Shown: in pieces, positions 1 to 5,978 of the stretch
How the letters are laid out: each line of letters opens with the position of its first letter
Numbering within the stretch: the first letter of the stretch is position 1
From: Baffinella frigidus
Lineage: Eukaryota > Cryptophyceae > Cryptomonadales > Baffinellaceae
Assembly (NCBI GenBank): GCA_026770585.1
Contig: MU646622.1
Span: 297,416-307,479 of the forward strand
Reading direction: 5' to 3'
DNA length: 10,064 bases
Made by a program: the position numbers and the translations under genes
Notes under the pieces: model-generated
The model's database searches: none
What the model was told of the DNA's origin: nothing
The model's input: the letters and a program-made list of their open reading frames with translations, nothing else

Positions 1-148
1 GGGGTTTGGGGTTTGGGGTTTGGGGTTTGGGGTTTAGGGGTTTGGGTTTAGGGTTTAGGGTTTAGGGTTTAGGGTTTAAGGTTTAAGGTTTAGGGTTTAG
101 GGTTTAGGGTTTAGGGTTTAGGGTTCCAGGTTGAGGGTTTAGGTTTTG
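1..148. repeat. Degenerate telomere-like repeat tract
   Basis: The tract starts with about five GGGGTTT units, passes into GGGTTTA units (the TTTAGGG plant/algal telomere unit) and fades out near 148 with GGGTTCC and GGGTTGA variants. Units are degenerate and the tract is short. Similar tracts continue through the window inside introns, so this is interstitial repeat rather than a chromosome end. Confidence 0.9.
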
Positions 149-191
149 GGTTGATAGTCAAACAATATCTCCTTGTCGTCGCTCCACCTGG

Positions 192-311
192 TACAGGGGT
201 ACCTCGCTCATCAGAAACCGCCTCATCCTTAGACCCTCCACTTGCCCATGTCTTGGGCCCTACGGTCGTCCTAGGGGTGGGGCAGGTTCTTATGAGCGAG
301 GTACCCATGTA
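192..311. repeat. Inverted repeat with 20-bp arms
   Basis: Arms 192-211 and 292-311 are reverse complements with one mismatch over 20 bp. Weaker similarity continues inward for about 20 bp more. The loop between the 20-bp arms is about 80 bp. The core GCGAGGTACCCCTGTA of one arm recurs at 6656-6671 inside intron 1 of the plus-strand gene, which suggests a dispersed foldback element. No target-site duplication was identified. No gene is recognised between 149 and 400. Confidence 0.6.
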
Positions 312-476
312 GCCCACGCGGGTCGTGTAGGGTTTGGGGTTTGGAGTTTGGAGTTTGGGGTTTGGGTTGTGGATTTTGGGGGAGAGGGTGTGCTGCACCC
401 TTCACCCTGCAGCCTTTCGGAGAGGCAGACCGGGTACTGATTCCTGCACCCTGGAGCCTGCACCCTCGTGGGGACT

Positions 477-637
477 CTCTCTGTCTCTCTCTCTGTCTCT
501 CTCTCTCTCTCTATCTATCTCTGTCTGTCTCTCTCTCTGTCTGTCTGGCTGTCTGTCTGTCTCTGTCTGTCTCTCTGTCTGTCTGTCTGTCTCTCTCGCG
601 CGCGCGCGCGCTCTCTCTCACGCGCGCGCGCGCGCGG
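477..637. repeat. CT/CTGT microsatellite followed by (CG)n
   Basis: Positions 477-596 are (CT)n and (CTGT)n. Alternating CG runs follow at about 597-611 and 621-636, separated by a short CT stretch. The tract sits directly after the splice donor of the minus-strand exon 646-825, so on the sense strand it reads CG then GA inside an intron. The alternating CG runs could adopt Z-DNA. Long open frames across it (Leu-Ser or Arg-Glu rich) are low-complexity artefacts. Confidence 0.95.
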
Positions 638-645
638 AGGCAGAC

Positions 646-825
646 CTGGTAACCAAAGCGGTACACGAGGCCGCCGTCATCATCGGCCCGATTATCGCAC
701 GAGATCCGCAGCAGATCGAACACCGCCTCGCCGGTGGTGGCGCAGGAGCCAGCCTCTTGGGCGTCTCCAGCGACGAAACACGCTTGGCACGGCACGCCCG
801 CGGGCGGCGAGTTGACCACCGCCAC
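646..825 (-). CDS. REJ gene exon with VNSPPAGV and YRFGYQ
   Basis: The exon runs from GAGCAG|GTGGCG to TACCAG|GTCTGC, exactly 60 codons in phase 0. It opens VAVVNSPPAGVPCQAC, has Cys residues at 13, 16, 28 and 43, and ends GLVYRFGYQ. N-x-P-P-x-G, then an aliphatic-x-x-S/C strand, D-D-G and Y-x-F-x-Y, is the C-terminal part of REJ modules. The next exon is not recognised; a microsatellite begins about ten bases after the donor. Confidence 0.8.
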
Positions 826-3800
826 CTGCTCCGAGGCGGGCTCGTTCTTCAGACTCATAACCTTTTGTATTACTCTTCAGACTCATAACCTTTTTTCTCA
901 CTCTTCAGGCCCATAACCACCTGCTCCACAGATTTGGCATAGCTCACGTCTCCAAGGCGGGCCCGTTTCTGAAGGCTCATAGACTGTTGTGTCACTCAAC
1001 TCAAGGCTAGCGGGCCTGATCTAGGACCTGTATCGAGAGTAGCACAGAAGAAGAAGACTTGCTCCAAGGCGGGCTCGTTCTTCAGGCTGATAACCTTTTA
1101 TATCATGCTTGAGGCTCATAACCTTGTGCATCAACTCGTTCTTAAGGATCATCGTTCTGAAGGGCTGAACTCTGCCCGAGTTTCCGGAACGGGTTCATTC
1201 TTGAGGTCATACAGACGTCCCTGTTACATAGGGAGACGCTCCAGCACCAACCAAGCCTTGTTGGTGCAGGGTGGCGTTTCATTGAGGCACATAGACGTGT
1301 GTATCACTCAACTAAAGGCGAACGAGCCGCCTCAGGACCGAGAGTAACAAAGAAGAAGACCTCGCTGTGTCCCCGTAAATTTGGGCTCGTCATTATTTCG
1401 CCCCCCCCCTAAATTTCACGGGTTGATTTTGACCCCCCCTATGAAATTCACCTGTGAAATTTCGGGGGGGGGGCAAAATAATGGCGAGCCCAAATCTAAG
1501 TGGGACAGAGCTAGAAGACCTGCTCCGCGCTGCCAGTCGGCGTCTCCAGCTCCCCAGCTACGGAACACTCAGCCATGATAACGTACCGCGCGCCCGGGAC
1601 CAGCGCGTTACTGCCCGCTACCACCCCGGAGGGTAGGTACGGGAACTAGTGTCTCGTCCACCAGGACGAAGTGACTAACCCTCGGGGAAGGCGTGGACGA
1701 TCGGGGACACAGACCTGCTCCGCGCTGCAGCGGCGTCGCCGTCTCCAGCTCTCCAGCCACGGTGCACTCCGCGGTGATCATGTAGCGCGCCCCCGGGACC
1801 AGTGCGCCACTGCCCTCCACATCGCCGAGGTAAAGGAGGGCGTGCGGAGAAGGCGAGGAGAACGCCGTGAGGGATACGCTGGGATCGATGGCCCAGGATT
1901 GCACTCCACTGGAGAGACCGCCGGGGAGAGAGGGGAGGGAGCATGTGGAAGTGAGGGAGAAGATGGAGTTGGCGTTGATCTTGATCGCGCCGGATGCGTC
2001 TGCTTGCCGGAAGAACTCCCCCGATACTCAGAGCTCCACGTTCGGGATGGCCTGCGCATTTGGGGGTTGGGGTCAGGGTTAGGGTTTAGGGTCCTACCAG
2101 GTTTAGGGTTTGGGATTTGGGATTTGGGGTTTGGGGTTTTGGGTTTTGGGTTTTGGGTTTTGGGGTTTGGGTTTTGTGTTTTGGGTTTTGGGGTTTAGGC
2201 TCTAGGGTTCAGGGTGCAGGGCTTAGGGTTTATGGTTTATGGTTTATGGTTTATGGTACCTTAGGGTTTCGGGTGTAGGGGTGAGGGCACCTGCTCGACG
2301 AGCGTGAGCGAGAGCGTGTACGCCACTGGCGACCTCCCCGCCTTGAAGACAGTCACCTGGTGTAGGGTGCTGGATTTACGGCGTGAATCCTGCACCCGGT
2401 GCACGGTTCAGGGTGTGGGTTCGTGCCGGCCGGGTTGGAGCCATTTTCGACGCATGAGCCAGTGCGGTCGTCGGGTTTGCTGGGGTCACCGTGAACTGAT
2501 ACGGCGTGTCGGTCGTCGCCGGCAACGCGCCCCCCGGGACCTCCAACGTGGACGCCCCCCCGAGGGACAGCAAAGATCCGGAGGAGTCGCGGCACGCCTG
2601 CGAGGACGTCCCGTCGGAGAGCGAGCACGCCCACGCGAAGCTCAGGCTCTGCTCCGCGCTCTCCGCGCTCGCCGACCCCGCTGTCGTCGGTGCAGGGTTC
2701 AGGGTTCAGGGTTCATGGTTCTTAGTGCATGGTTCATGGTTTATGCTTCAGTGTTCAGGGTGCAGGGTGCAGGGTTCAGGGTTTAGGGTTTATGGAGTGT
2801 CAAGTGTATGGTTCAGGGTTTATGGAGTGTAGAGTGTATGGTTGAGGGTATATGCGGTGTACCCGCGTCGACGTCGGGGTCGCACGACGCGCTCGCGTCC
2901 AGCAGGAGCGCCGAGGTTGTTGACTCCTTGCGCGTCACGCTCCCTGCTTTCGGGTTGAGGGTTTAGGGTTTAAGGTTTGGGGGTTGGGGTTTGGTGTGTG
3001 GGGTTTAGGGTTTTGGTTTTGGAGTTTAAGGTTTCGGGGTTCGGGTTTAAGGTTTAGAATTTTGGGTTTACGGTGCGGGGTGTGGGGTGTGGGGTGTGAG
3101 GTGTGGAGTGTGGGTTGTGGGTTGTGGGGTGCGGGGTGTTGGGTGTGGGGTGTGGGGTGTGGGATTTAGGGTTTAGGGTTTAGGGTTTGGGGTTTAGGGT
3201 TTAGGGTTTTGGGTTTCGGGATAAGAAATTAGGGGGTGACCCGTGATGCGCGCGATCAGCGGGAGCGCCCCCACGGAGATCACCTGGGGTTTGTGGTTTA
3301 GGATTTAAGATTTAGGGTTTGGTGTTTAAGGTTGAGGGTTTAGGGTTGTGGTGGGGTTAAGGGTGTGGGAATTTGGTTGGTGGTTTGGGTTTGGGGTTTG
3401 GGGTTTGGGGTTTGGGGTTTCGGGTTTCGGGTTTCGGGTTGGGGGGTTGGGGTTTGGGGTTTGGGGTCTGGGGGTTGTGGGTTGTGGGTTGTGGGTTGTG
3501 AATTGGGGGTTGGGGGTTGGGAGTTGGGAGTTGAGGGTTGGGAGTTTGGGGTTGGTGGTTGGGGTTGGGGTGGGGGGTTGGTGTTGGTGGTTGGGGGTTG
3601 GGGGTGGGGGGTTGGGGGTTGGGGGTTGGGGGTTGGGAGCACCATCTGTGAAGAGGACTGCTTTGATGCGTCGTCGCGCATGCTCACCTGGTTTAGGGTT
3701 GGGGTTTAGGGTTTAGGGTCAAGGGCTTGGGGTTTAGGGTTCGGGGTTTAGGGGTTGGGGTTTAGGGTATAGGGTATATGGTATGGGGTATTGGGTTTAG

Positions 3801-4217
3801 GGTTCAGGGTAAATTTAGGGTTTAGGGTATAGGGTATGGGATATTGGGTTTTGGGTTTAGGGTTTAAGGTTTGGGTTTTAGGGGTTAGCGTTTAGGGTTT
3901 AGGGTATTGGGTTCAGGGCTTAGGGTTGTTAACCGTGAGCGCGACGACGTACGCCGCGTCGGCCTGGATTCGTGTTTGGGGTTTAGGCTTGGGAATGCAG
4001 GGTTAGAGGGTTGGGGGTTAGGGTTCAGGGTTGCGTGCAGGGTTTAGGGTTTAAGGTTTAGGGTTGGGAATGCATGGGTGAGGGGTGAGGGGTTAGGGTT
4101 CAAGGTTGTGCGCAGGGTTTAGAGTGCTGTTTTTTAGGCAATAAATTACCAATATCTCGTGGGATGCGGGGTTAGGAACCTGGAGGGTGCCAGGCGCAAT
4201 CGCGCCCAGGTATCGAG
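646..4217 (-). CDS. PKD/REJ-domain protein, partial, multi-exon
   Basis: In transcript order the exons are 4217-4180 (tentative), 3963-3934, 3687-3643, 3283-3241, 2943-2863, 2680-2490, 2356-2291, 2051-1715 and 825-646. Together they give about 335 residues. The family call rests on a run of PKD/REJ-like motifs in the expected order: YVVALTV, an ALPL linker, LLLDASASCDPD, LSFAWAC with later Cys, STLEVPGGALP, YQFTVTV, VNSPPAGV and VYRFGYQ. REJ regions occur in polycystin-1, sea-urchin egg-jelly receptors and large extracellular proteins of algae, where they act as surface modules. Each intron is GT-AG, and phases agree at every junction except the one after 2051-1715, which also carries an in-frame TGA (2028-2030). 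No start codon, signal peptide, membrane segment or stop is visible, so both ends lie elsewhere or are unrecognised. Family call fairly sure; exon edges inferred by eye; integrity doubtful. Confidence 0.7.
826..1367. repeat. Intron built from diverged direct repeats
   Basis: Positions 826-864 recur at about 1060-1098 with roughly 90% identity (core GCGGGCTCGTTCTTCAG). Shorter echoes of CTTCAGACTCATAACC lie near 870-900 and 1110. A second pair is 976-1066 with 1287-1367, sharing CACTCAACT and AGAAGAAGAC. On the sense (minus) strand several copies end in GGAGCA[AG] plus GT, like the real splice boundaries on either side. No gene is seen here. Confidence 0.7.
1378..1496. mobile_element. MITE-like foldback element, TA flanks
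   Basis: The arms 1379-1418 and about 1457-1495 are near-perfect inverted repeats: ATTTGGGCTCG, CATTATTT, a run of 9-10 C, then AAATTTCAC. They differ at about two positions plus the length of the C run. TA dinucleotides flank both ends (1376-1377 and 1497-1498), as expected for Tc1/mariner-type insertion. There is no coding capacity. At 119 bp, with arms filling most of it, this is a non-autonomous miniature element in the REJ gene intron. Confidence 0.75.
1520..1632 (-). pseudogene. Partial copy of the REJ exon 3' end
   Basis: On the minus strand this reads ALVPGARYVIMAECSVAGEL, then ETPTGSAEQ and GAGCAG|GTCTTC, closely matching the end of exon 1715-2051 (ALVPGARYMITAECTVAGEL). It has its own donor and lies in the downstream intron about 200 bases away. 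The reading is in phase with the exon at 825-646, unlike the first copy, so it could be the functional exon end. No convincing acceptor precedes it. Confidence 0.7.
1715..2051 (-). CDS. REJ gene exon, long, with in-frame TGA
   Basis: The acceptor is GCGCAG|GCCATC. The frame from the previous exon reads AIPNVEL, then TGA (2028-2030), then about 104 open codons including QSWAIDPSVSLTAF and LVPGARYMITAECTVAGELE, which fit the later half of an REJ region. The exon ends at GCAG|GTCTGT in phase 1, whereas the next exon needs phase 0. The related copy at 1520-1632 has a 4-base-shorter end that would restore phase 0. A stop plus an indel suggests decay, a sequencing error or an unrecognised splice choice. 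Confidence 0.65.
2063..2285. repeat. Telomere-like repeat filling an REJ intron
   Basis: The plus strand reads GGGTTTAGGG, then GGGTTTT/GGGGTTT variants, then about four TTTATGG units (2230-2257). On the sense strand it is CCCTAAA/CCATAAA, ending CCCAAATGCGCAG at the acceptor. The sense-strand segment 2279-2261 matches 19 bases of RBM34-like intron 2 (7273-7291). Confidence 0.9.
2291..2356 (-). CDS. REJ gene exon, 22 codons
   Basis: The acceptor is CACCAG|GTGACT and the donor GAGCAG|GTGCCC; both ends are phase 0. The product begins VTVFKAGRSP and ends LTLVEQ, completing YQFT-VTV from the upstream exon. The donor of the upstream exon is followed by the same five bases (GTGAC) that open this exon. 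Confidence 0.75.
2490..2680 (-). CDS. REJ gene exon with LSFAWAC and STLEVPGGALP
   Basis: The exon runs from GACAG|CGGGGT to ACG|GTGACC, 191 bases, 63 codons after two phase bases. Near residue 11 it reads SLSFAWACSL with a further Cys about ten residues on (SSQAC), then ASTLEVPGGALP and PYQFT at the end. These are the W-x-C strand and the L-x-V-P-x-G-x-L strand of REJ. There is no stop in frame. Strong third-position GC supports coding. Confidence 0.8.
2694..2850. repeat. TTCAGGG/TTCATGG variant repeat in REJ intron
   Basis: This intron is dominated by GGTTCAGGG, GGTTCATGG and GGGTGCAGGG units rather than GGGTTTAGGG, and a 28-base segment (TTTATGGAGTGT core) is repeated near 2788 and 2818. 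Each intron thus has its own favoured unit. Confidence 0.85.
2863..2943 (-). CDS. REJ gene exon with LDASASCDPD motif
   Basis: This 81-base exon runs from GCAG|GGAGCG to GCGG|GTACAC, entering and leaving in phase 1. It encodes the motif LLLDASASCDPD, which is the clearest family marker in the gene (the L-x-LDAS-x-S-x-DPD segment of PKD/REJ proteins). The lone G at its end joins CG of the next exon to form Ala. Confidence 0.8.
2953..3222. repeat. Telomere-like repeat with GGTGTGGG block
   Basis: Telomere-like GGGTTTAGGG flanks a block at about 3073-3160 made of GGTGTGGG and GGTTGTGGG units. On the sense strand this is C/A-rich. The whole intron between 2943 and 3241 is repeat. Confidence 0.9.
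3241..3283 (-). CDS. REJ gene exon, 43 bases
   Basis: The acceptor is CCCCAG|GTGATC and the donor ACGG|GTCACC. It encodes VISVGALPLIARIT plus one base (phase 1), which completes a Gly codon with the first two bases of the next exon. The G-A-L-P linker is followed by a short strand, as in REJ-containing proteins. Confidence 0.7.
3290..3640. repeat. G/T-only repeat block, G-quadruplex prone
   Basis: From about 3360 to 3640 the plus strand is almost only G and T: GGGTTTGGG, GGGTTTCGGG, GGGTTGTGGG, then GGGGGTTGGGGG units (3590-3637). It satisfies the four-G-run quadruplex pattern many times. Sense RNA of the REJ gene would be C/A-rich here. Open frames across it (Val-Gly-Gly-Trp-Gly or Pro-Asn-Pro-Gln) are artefacts. 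Confidence 0.95.
3643..3687 (-). CDS. REJ gene exon, 15 codons
   Basis: The exon begins after AAACCAG (acceptor) and ends at ATG|GTGCTC. It encodes VSMRDDASKQSSSQM in phase 0. The acceptor is a telomere-like unit with CCT changed to CAG. The product continues the previous strand and leads into VISVGALPL, the usual linker between REJ subdomains. Confidence 0.7.
3690..3930. repeat. Telomere-like repeat in REJ intron
   Basis: GGGTTTAGGG mixed with GGGTATAGGG and TATGGGATATTGGG variants fills the whole intron between the exons at 3687 and 3934. Confidence 0.9.
3934..3963 (-). CDS. REJ gene exon, 10 codons
   Basis: This 30-base exon runs from acceptor TCCAG|GCC to donor ACG|GTTAAC. It encodes ADAAYVVALT in phase 0 at both ends and joins in frame to VSMRDDAS of the next exon, giving the strand YVVALTV typical of an Ig-like/REJ fold. 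A microexon such as this is only believable because both neighbours continue the same domain. Confidence 0.65.
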
Positions 4218-4470
4218 CTTGGGTTTAGGGTGGGGAATGAAACCTTGCTTTCCCAACCCTGAACACCCCACACACGTACCCAAGCCGACGCGGCGGTGTT
4301 GAGGGTTGGGAATGCAGGGCTGAGGGGTTAGGGTTCAGGGTTGTATGCAGGGTGGAGTGCTGTGTGTCGGGCGCTGACGCTGGTTGTGTGGCACTAACTT
4401 ACTCATCTCTCTTGGGATTACTAATCTCTCTTGGGGGTTTGGGACCTGGAGGGTGCCAGACGGGATGGTG
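3975..4470. repeat. Diverged long direct repeats with telomere-like parts
   Basis: GGGTTGGGAATGCA opens similar blocks near 3985, 4066 and 4301. The blocks at 4066-4195 and 4301-4465 both end in ACCTGGAGGGTGCCAG (4179 and 4444 onward), which is the reverse complement of the REJ exon end and donor. The second block also has a short tandem CTCTCTTGGG repeat at about 4400-4435. Confidence 0.7.
4180..4217 (-). CDS. REJ gene, tentative first visible exon
   Basis: The stretch after AAG at 4220-4218 reads a dozen residues ending APGTLQ, then a CAG|GTTCCT donor. An L-x-I-P-x-G-T-L segment just before an A-x-x-Y-x-V-x-L-T strand is what an REJ domain shows, and the next exon supplies that strand. A second ending, IPSGTLQ with a CAG|GTCCCA donor, lies at 4446 and onward and may be the original. 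The acceptor is weak, so the 5' edge is uncertain. Confidence 0.4.
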
Positions 4471-4474
4471 TTTG

Positions 4475-4560
4475 GGAGTAGGGTTTAGGGTTTAAGGTTT
4501 AGGGTTTAGGGTTTAAGGTTTGGGGTTTAGGGTTTAGGGTTTAAGGTTTAGGGATTAGTG
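4475..4560. repeat. Telomere-like repeat tract
   Basis: GGGTTTAGGG and GGTTTAAGG units on the plus strand. This is the last tract in this orientation before the unique intergenic region. Confidence 0.9.
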
Positions 4561-4605
4561 TCAAGTGTTTGGAGTTCAAGGTTTTGGGTTTTCTGGACGA
4601 GGCGA

Positions 4606-4780
4606 AAAAATCTGAGTTGGCTGGGGTGGTACTTGTTTTTGGGGAACATGTATTCGGAGAACCGCTTGCTATTGTGGTCCGAAAGCTCCACGCGCAGCAG
4701 CCCGACCGCGCAGGGGATGGAAAGCTTGGGGAGGTCGGTGCACGTCGGTGTGGATGGCGTGGCGGGCTCCGCCTCCATTT
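4606..4780 (-). CDS. Unrecognised coding-like stretch
   Basis: The minus frame from ATG at 4780 reads MEAEPATPSTPTC, then IPCAVGLLRVELSDHNSKR, FSEYMFPKNKY and further, with no stop until about 4550, where the telomere-like repeat begins. The open frame also extends upstream to about 4862. The composition is protein-like, not repeat-derived, and is more even in GC than its neighbours. I do not recognise the family. It could be an upstream exon or N-terminus belonging to the minus-strand gene, or an unrelated remnant. Confidence 0.3.
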
Positions 4781-4927
4781 TCCTCAAGTCTCGTGCGCGG
4801 ACCTTCATTGGGGGAAAACGCACTTGAGAGTCGCCAGGAAAGTAGCAACGTCTTTCAGGCACCGCCCCACCACAATTAGTCTTAGTGATTGCCTTGCATG
4901 CAGGCTACACAGGCAATATGTTTTGGG

Positions 4928-5060
4928 GTCCTGGTGTTCGGCCAGCGACGTGACGCCCTTGGGCCCTCTCGTGACGGGTACCGTGACGTCACGGTACCCG
5001 CGTTCTTCAACAACCCCGCACCCATCTCTGTTAAGCGCATTCTGGAACCCCCCCCCATTG
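4928..5060. repeat. Diverged direct repeat, copy 1 (mate 5703-5825)
   Basis: Both copies share GGTCCTG[GC]TGTTCGGCC, a variable middle, and then TTCTT[CG]AACAACCCCGCACCCATCTCTG followed by a C-rich run. The shared 3' block is about 28 bases with one mismatch. A further shared CTTGCATGC lies upstream (4893 and 5620). This is a dispersed element or fragments of one gene. Confidence 0.7.
4975..5000. promoter_or_regulatory. Perfect 26-bp palindrome with TGACGTCA core
   Basis: The two 13-base halves (CGGGTACCGTGAC and its reverse complement) are exact. The centre is TGACGTCA, the CRE/bZIP full site. It lies in intergenic DNA, inside one copy of the direct repeat 4928-5060. The corresponding part of the other copy lacks it. 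Binding by a bZIP factor is only inferred; a cruciform or mobile-element end is possible. Confidence 0.5.
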
Positions 5061-5148
5061 TAACAAACGCAACCACTCTGTCCCGACACCAGCAGGATGC
5101 GACTGCACAGTGTCTACATCGGGAGCATTGCATCGGGCGCATTTAACA

Positions 5149-5171
5149 CATAGGCGAGTTGTTCGCCTATG
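5149..5171. other. Perfect 9-bp stem hairpin
   Basis: CATAGGCGA, a 5-base loop GTTGT, then TCGCCTATG. A second, weaker stem (GCCTCAC/GTGAGGC) follows at 5205-5225. There is no U-run after either, so terminator function is not supported. The function is unknown. Confidence 0.5.
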
Positions 5172-5194
5172 GTGGGAGCATCTAAAACCTCAAG

Positions 5195-5390
5195 GACCTA
5201 AATGGCCTCACCATTCCCGTGAGGCAGTTCTTGGCGACGAAGGCAACCACCTTCGGGGGGCTCGACGGGACCCTCCTGAAAATGGTTTTTGAGGGGTTAA
5301 ATGCTCGCAACCTAGGCGAACACCTCGCCCTTCCGTAGAAAGGATCTGTTGCAGCGGGTTGGTGACAAGCCCTCGTTCACGCCGGAGTAT
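5195..5390 (+). pseudogene. Unrecognised coding-like segment, frameshifted
   Basis: One frame reads DLNGLTIPVRQFLATKATTF, then GGLDGTLLKMVFEGLNARNL and GEHLALP with TAG at 5336-5338. A second frame from about 5331 continues protein-like text (FRRKDLLQRVGDKPSFTPEY). The switch around 5328-5334 looks like a single-base frameshift in an old coding sequence. No start, acceptor or family is recognised. Composition is balanced, unlike the repeats around it. Confidence 0.35.
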
Positions 5391-5454
5391 GGAACCGCCA
5401 TGCGCCGACGAGATAGGAGCACTCGGCGCAGGGGGGCACAATGTGCAAGGTTGA

Positions 5455-5513
5455 GGATGGCGGGTTGCGGGTTGAGGGCTGGGGGATTGGGGTTGGGGGT
5501 TGAGGGTTGAGTA
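5455..5513. repeat. Short telomere-like G-rich tract
   Basis: GGGTTGCGGGTTGAGGGCTGGGG and related units on the plus strand, isolated in the intergenic region. Confidence 0.8.
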
Positions 5514-5519
5514 GGTGGC

Positions 5520-5786
5520 TCACGTGAGCCGTCCGTGGCTGCTCTCGTCGACCAGGCCCACGGTGTCGCTCTCCTCCCTGCCGATTGTGAGTTGGAGGGC
5601 TGCTTCCCCCAATGTGACTTGCATGCCCGCATCCCATTGTGTTTCTTTCTCCTCCCAGCCGGGTTTGGCTTCGCGGGGCGCGTGTCCTGGCAGGAGCAGC
5701 TGGTCCTGCTGTTCGGCCGGCGACGCGAGGACGGTGGGCACTCTCGGCGGCAGGGCGCCCGTGTTCTTGAACAACCCCGCACCCAT
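5520..5786 (-). CDS. Unrecognised open frame overlapping repeat copy 2
   Basis: The minus frame from 5786 (MGAGLFKNTG) is open for 88 codons. Its second half, MQVTLGEAALQLTIGREESD then TVGLVDESSHGRLT and stop, looks protein-like. Its first part lies in the repeat shared with 4928-5060, whose minus frame also reads MGAGLLKNAG. It could be a terminal exon, a transposon fragment or chance. No family recognised. Confidence 0.25.
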   Translation of the reverse strand: MGAGLFKNTGALPPRVPTVLASPAEQQDQLLLPGHAPREAKPGWEEKETQWDAGMQVTLGEAALQLTIGREESDTVGLVDESSHGRLT

Positions 5787-5825
5787 CTCTGCTATGCGAA
5801 TTCTTCAACTGCCCCCCAACCAACG
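5703..5825. repeat. Diverged direct repeat, copy 2 (mate 4928-5060)
   Basis: This is the mate of copy 1. It shares CTGTTCGGCC at its start and AACAACCCCGCACCCATC near its end, followed by a C run. The middle is GC-rich and unrelated to the palindrome of copy 1. Confidence 0.7.
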
Positions 5826-5953
5826 TGATGTACCAGAATGTCCATTTATCATAAGTTTATAGTCAAACGGCCCGAAACGTACCCGCTGATCTGAAGATTT
5901 CGTCCTAAGTTGTCAACAACGGGGTTTCGACAACCTAAGTCGAAATCTCACAG

Positions 5954-5959
5954 CACGTG
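5954..5959 (+). promoter_or_regulatory. G-box/E-box-like CACGTG near the start codon
   Basis: CACGTG lies 19 bases before the ATG of the RBM34-like gene, in an AT-richer 120-base stretch (5850-5970) that separates it from the upstream repeats. CACGTG is a common bHLH/bZIP site in plant and algal promoters. A six-base match so close to the start may sit in the 5' UTR, so function is uncertain. No clear TATA box is seen. Confidence 0.25.
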
Positions 5960-5978
5960 ACAGCAGCTGATCCAGAGG

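Noticed and set aside
1-148. True chromosome end (telomere)
   Set aside because: Units are degenerate, short and orientation matches intron repeats that continue for 4.5 kb between exons; nothing marks a terminus.
334-888. Long plus-strand open frames rich in Leu-Ser, Ser-Val-Cys-Leu and Gly-Phe-Gly-Val-Trp
   Set aside because: They are translations of CT microsatellite and telomere-like repeat; the real coding strand at 646-825 is minus.
3340-3716. Open frames of 114-122 codons on both strands
   Set aside because: Translations of G/T repeat (Gly-Val-Trp-Gly or Pro-Asn-Pro-Gln); no domain, no start context.
5149-5171. Rho-independent-style terminator
   Set aside because: No U-run follows and the organism is eukaryotic.
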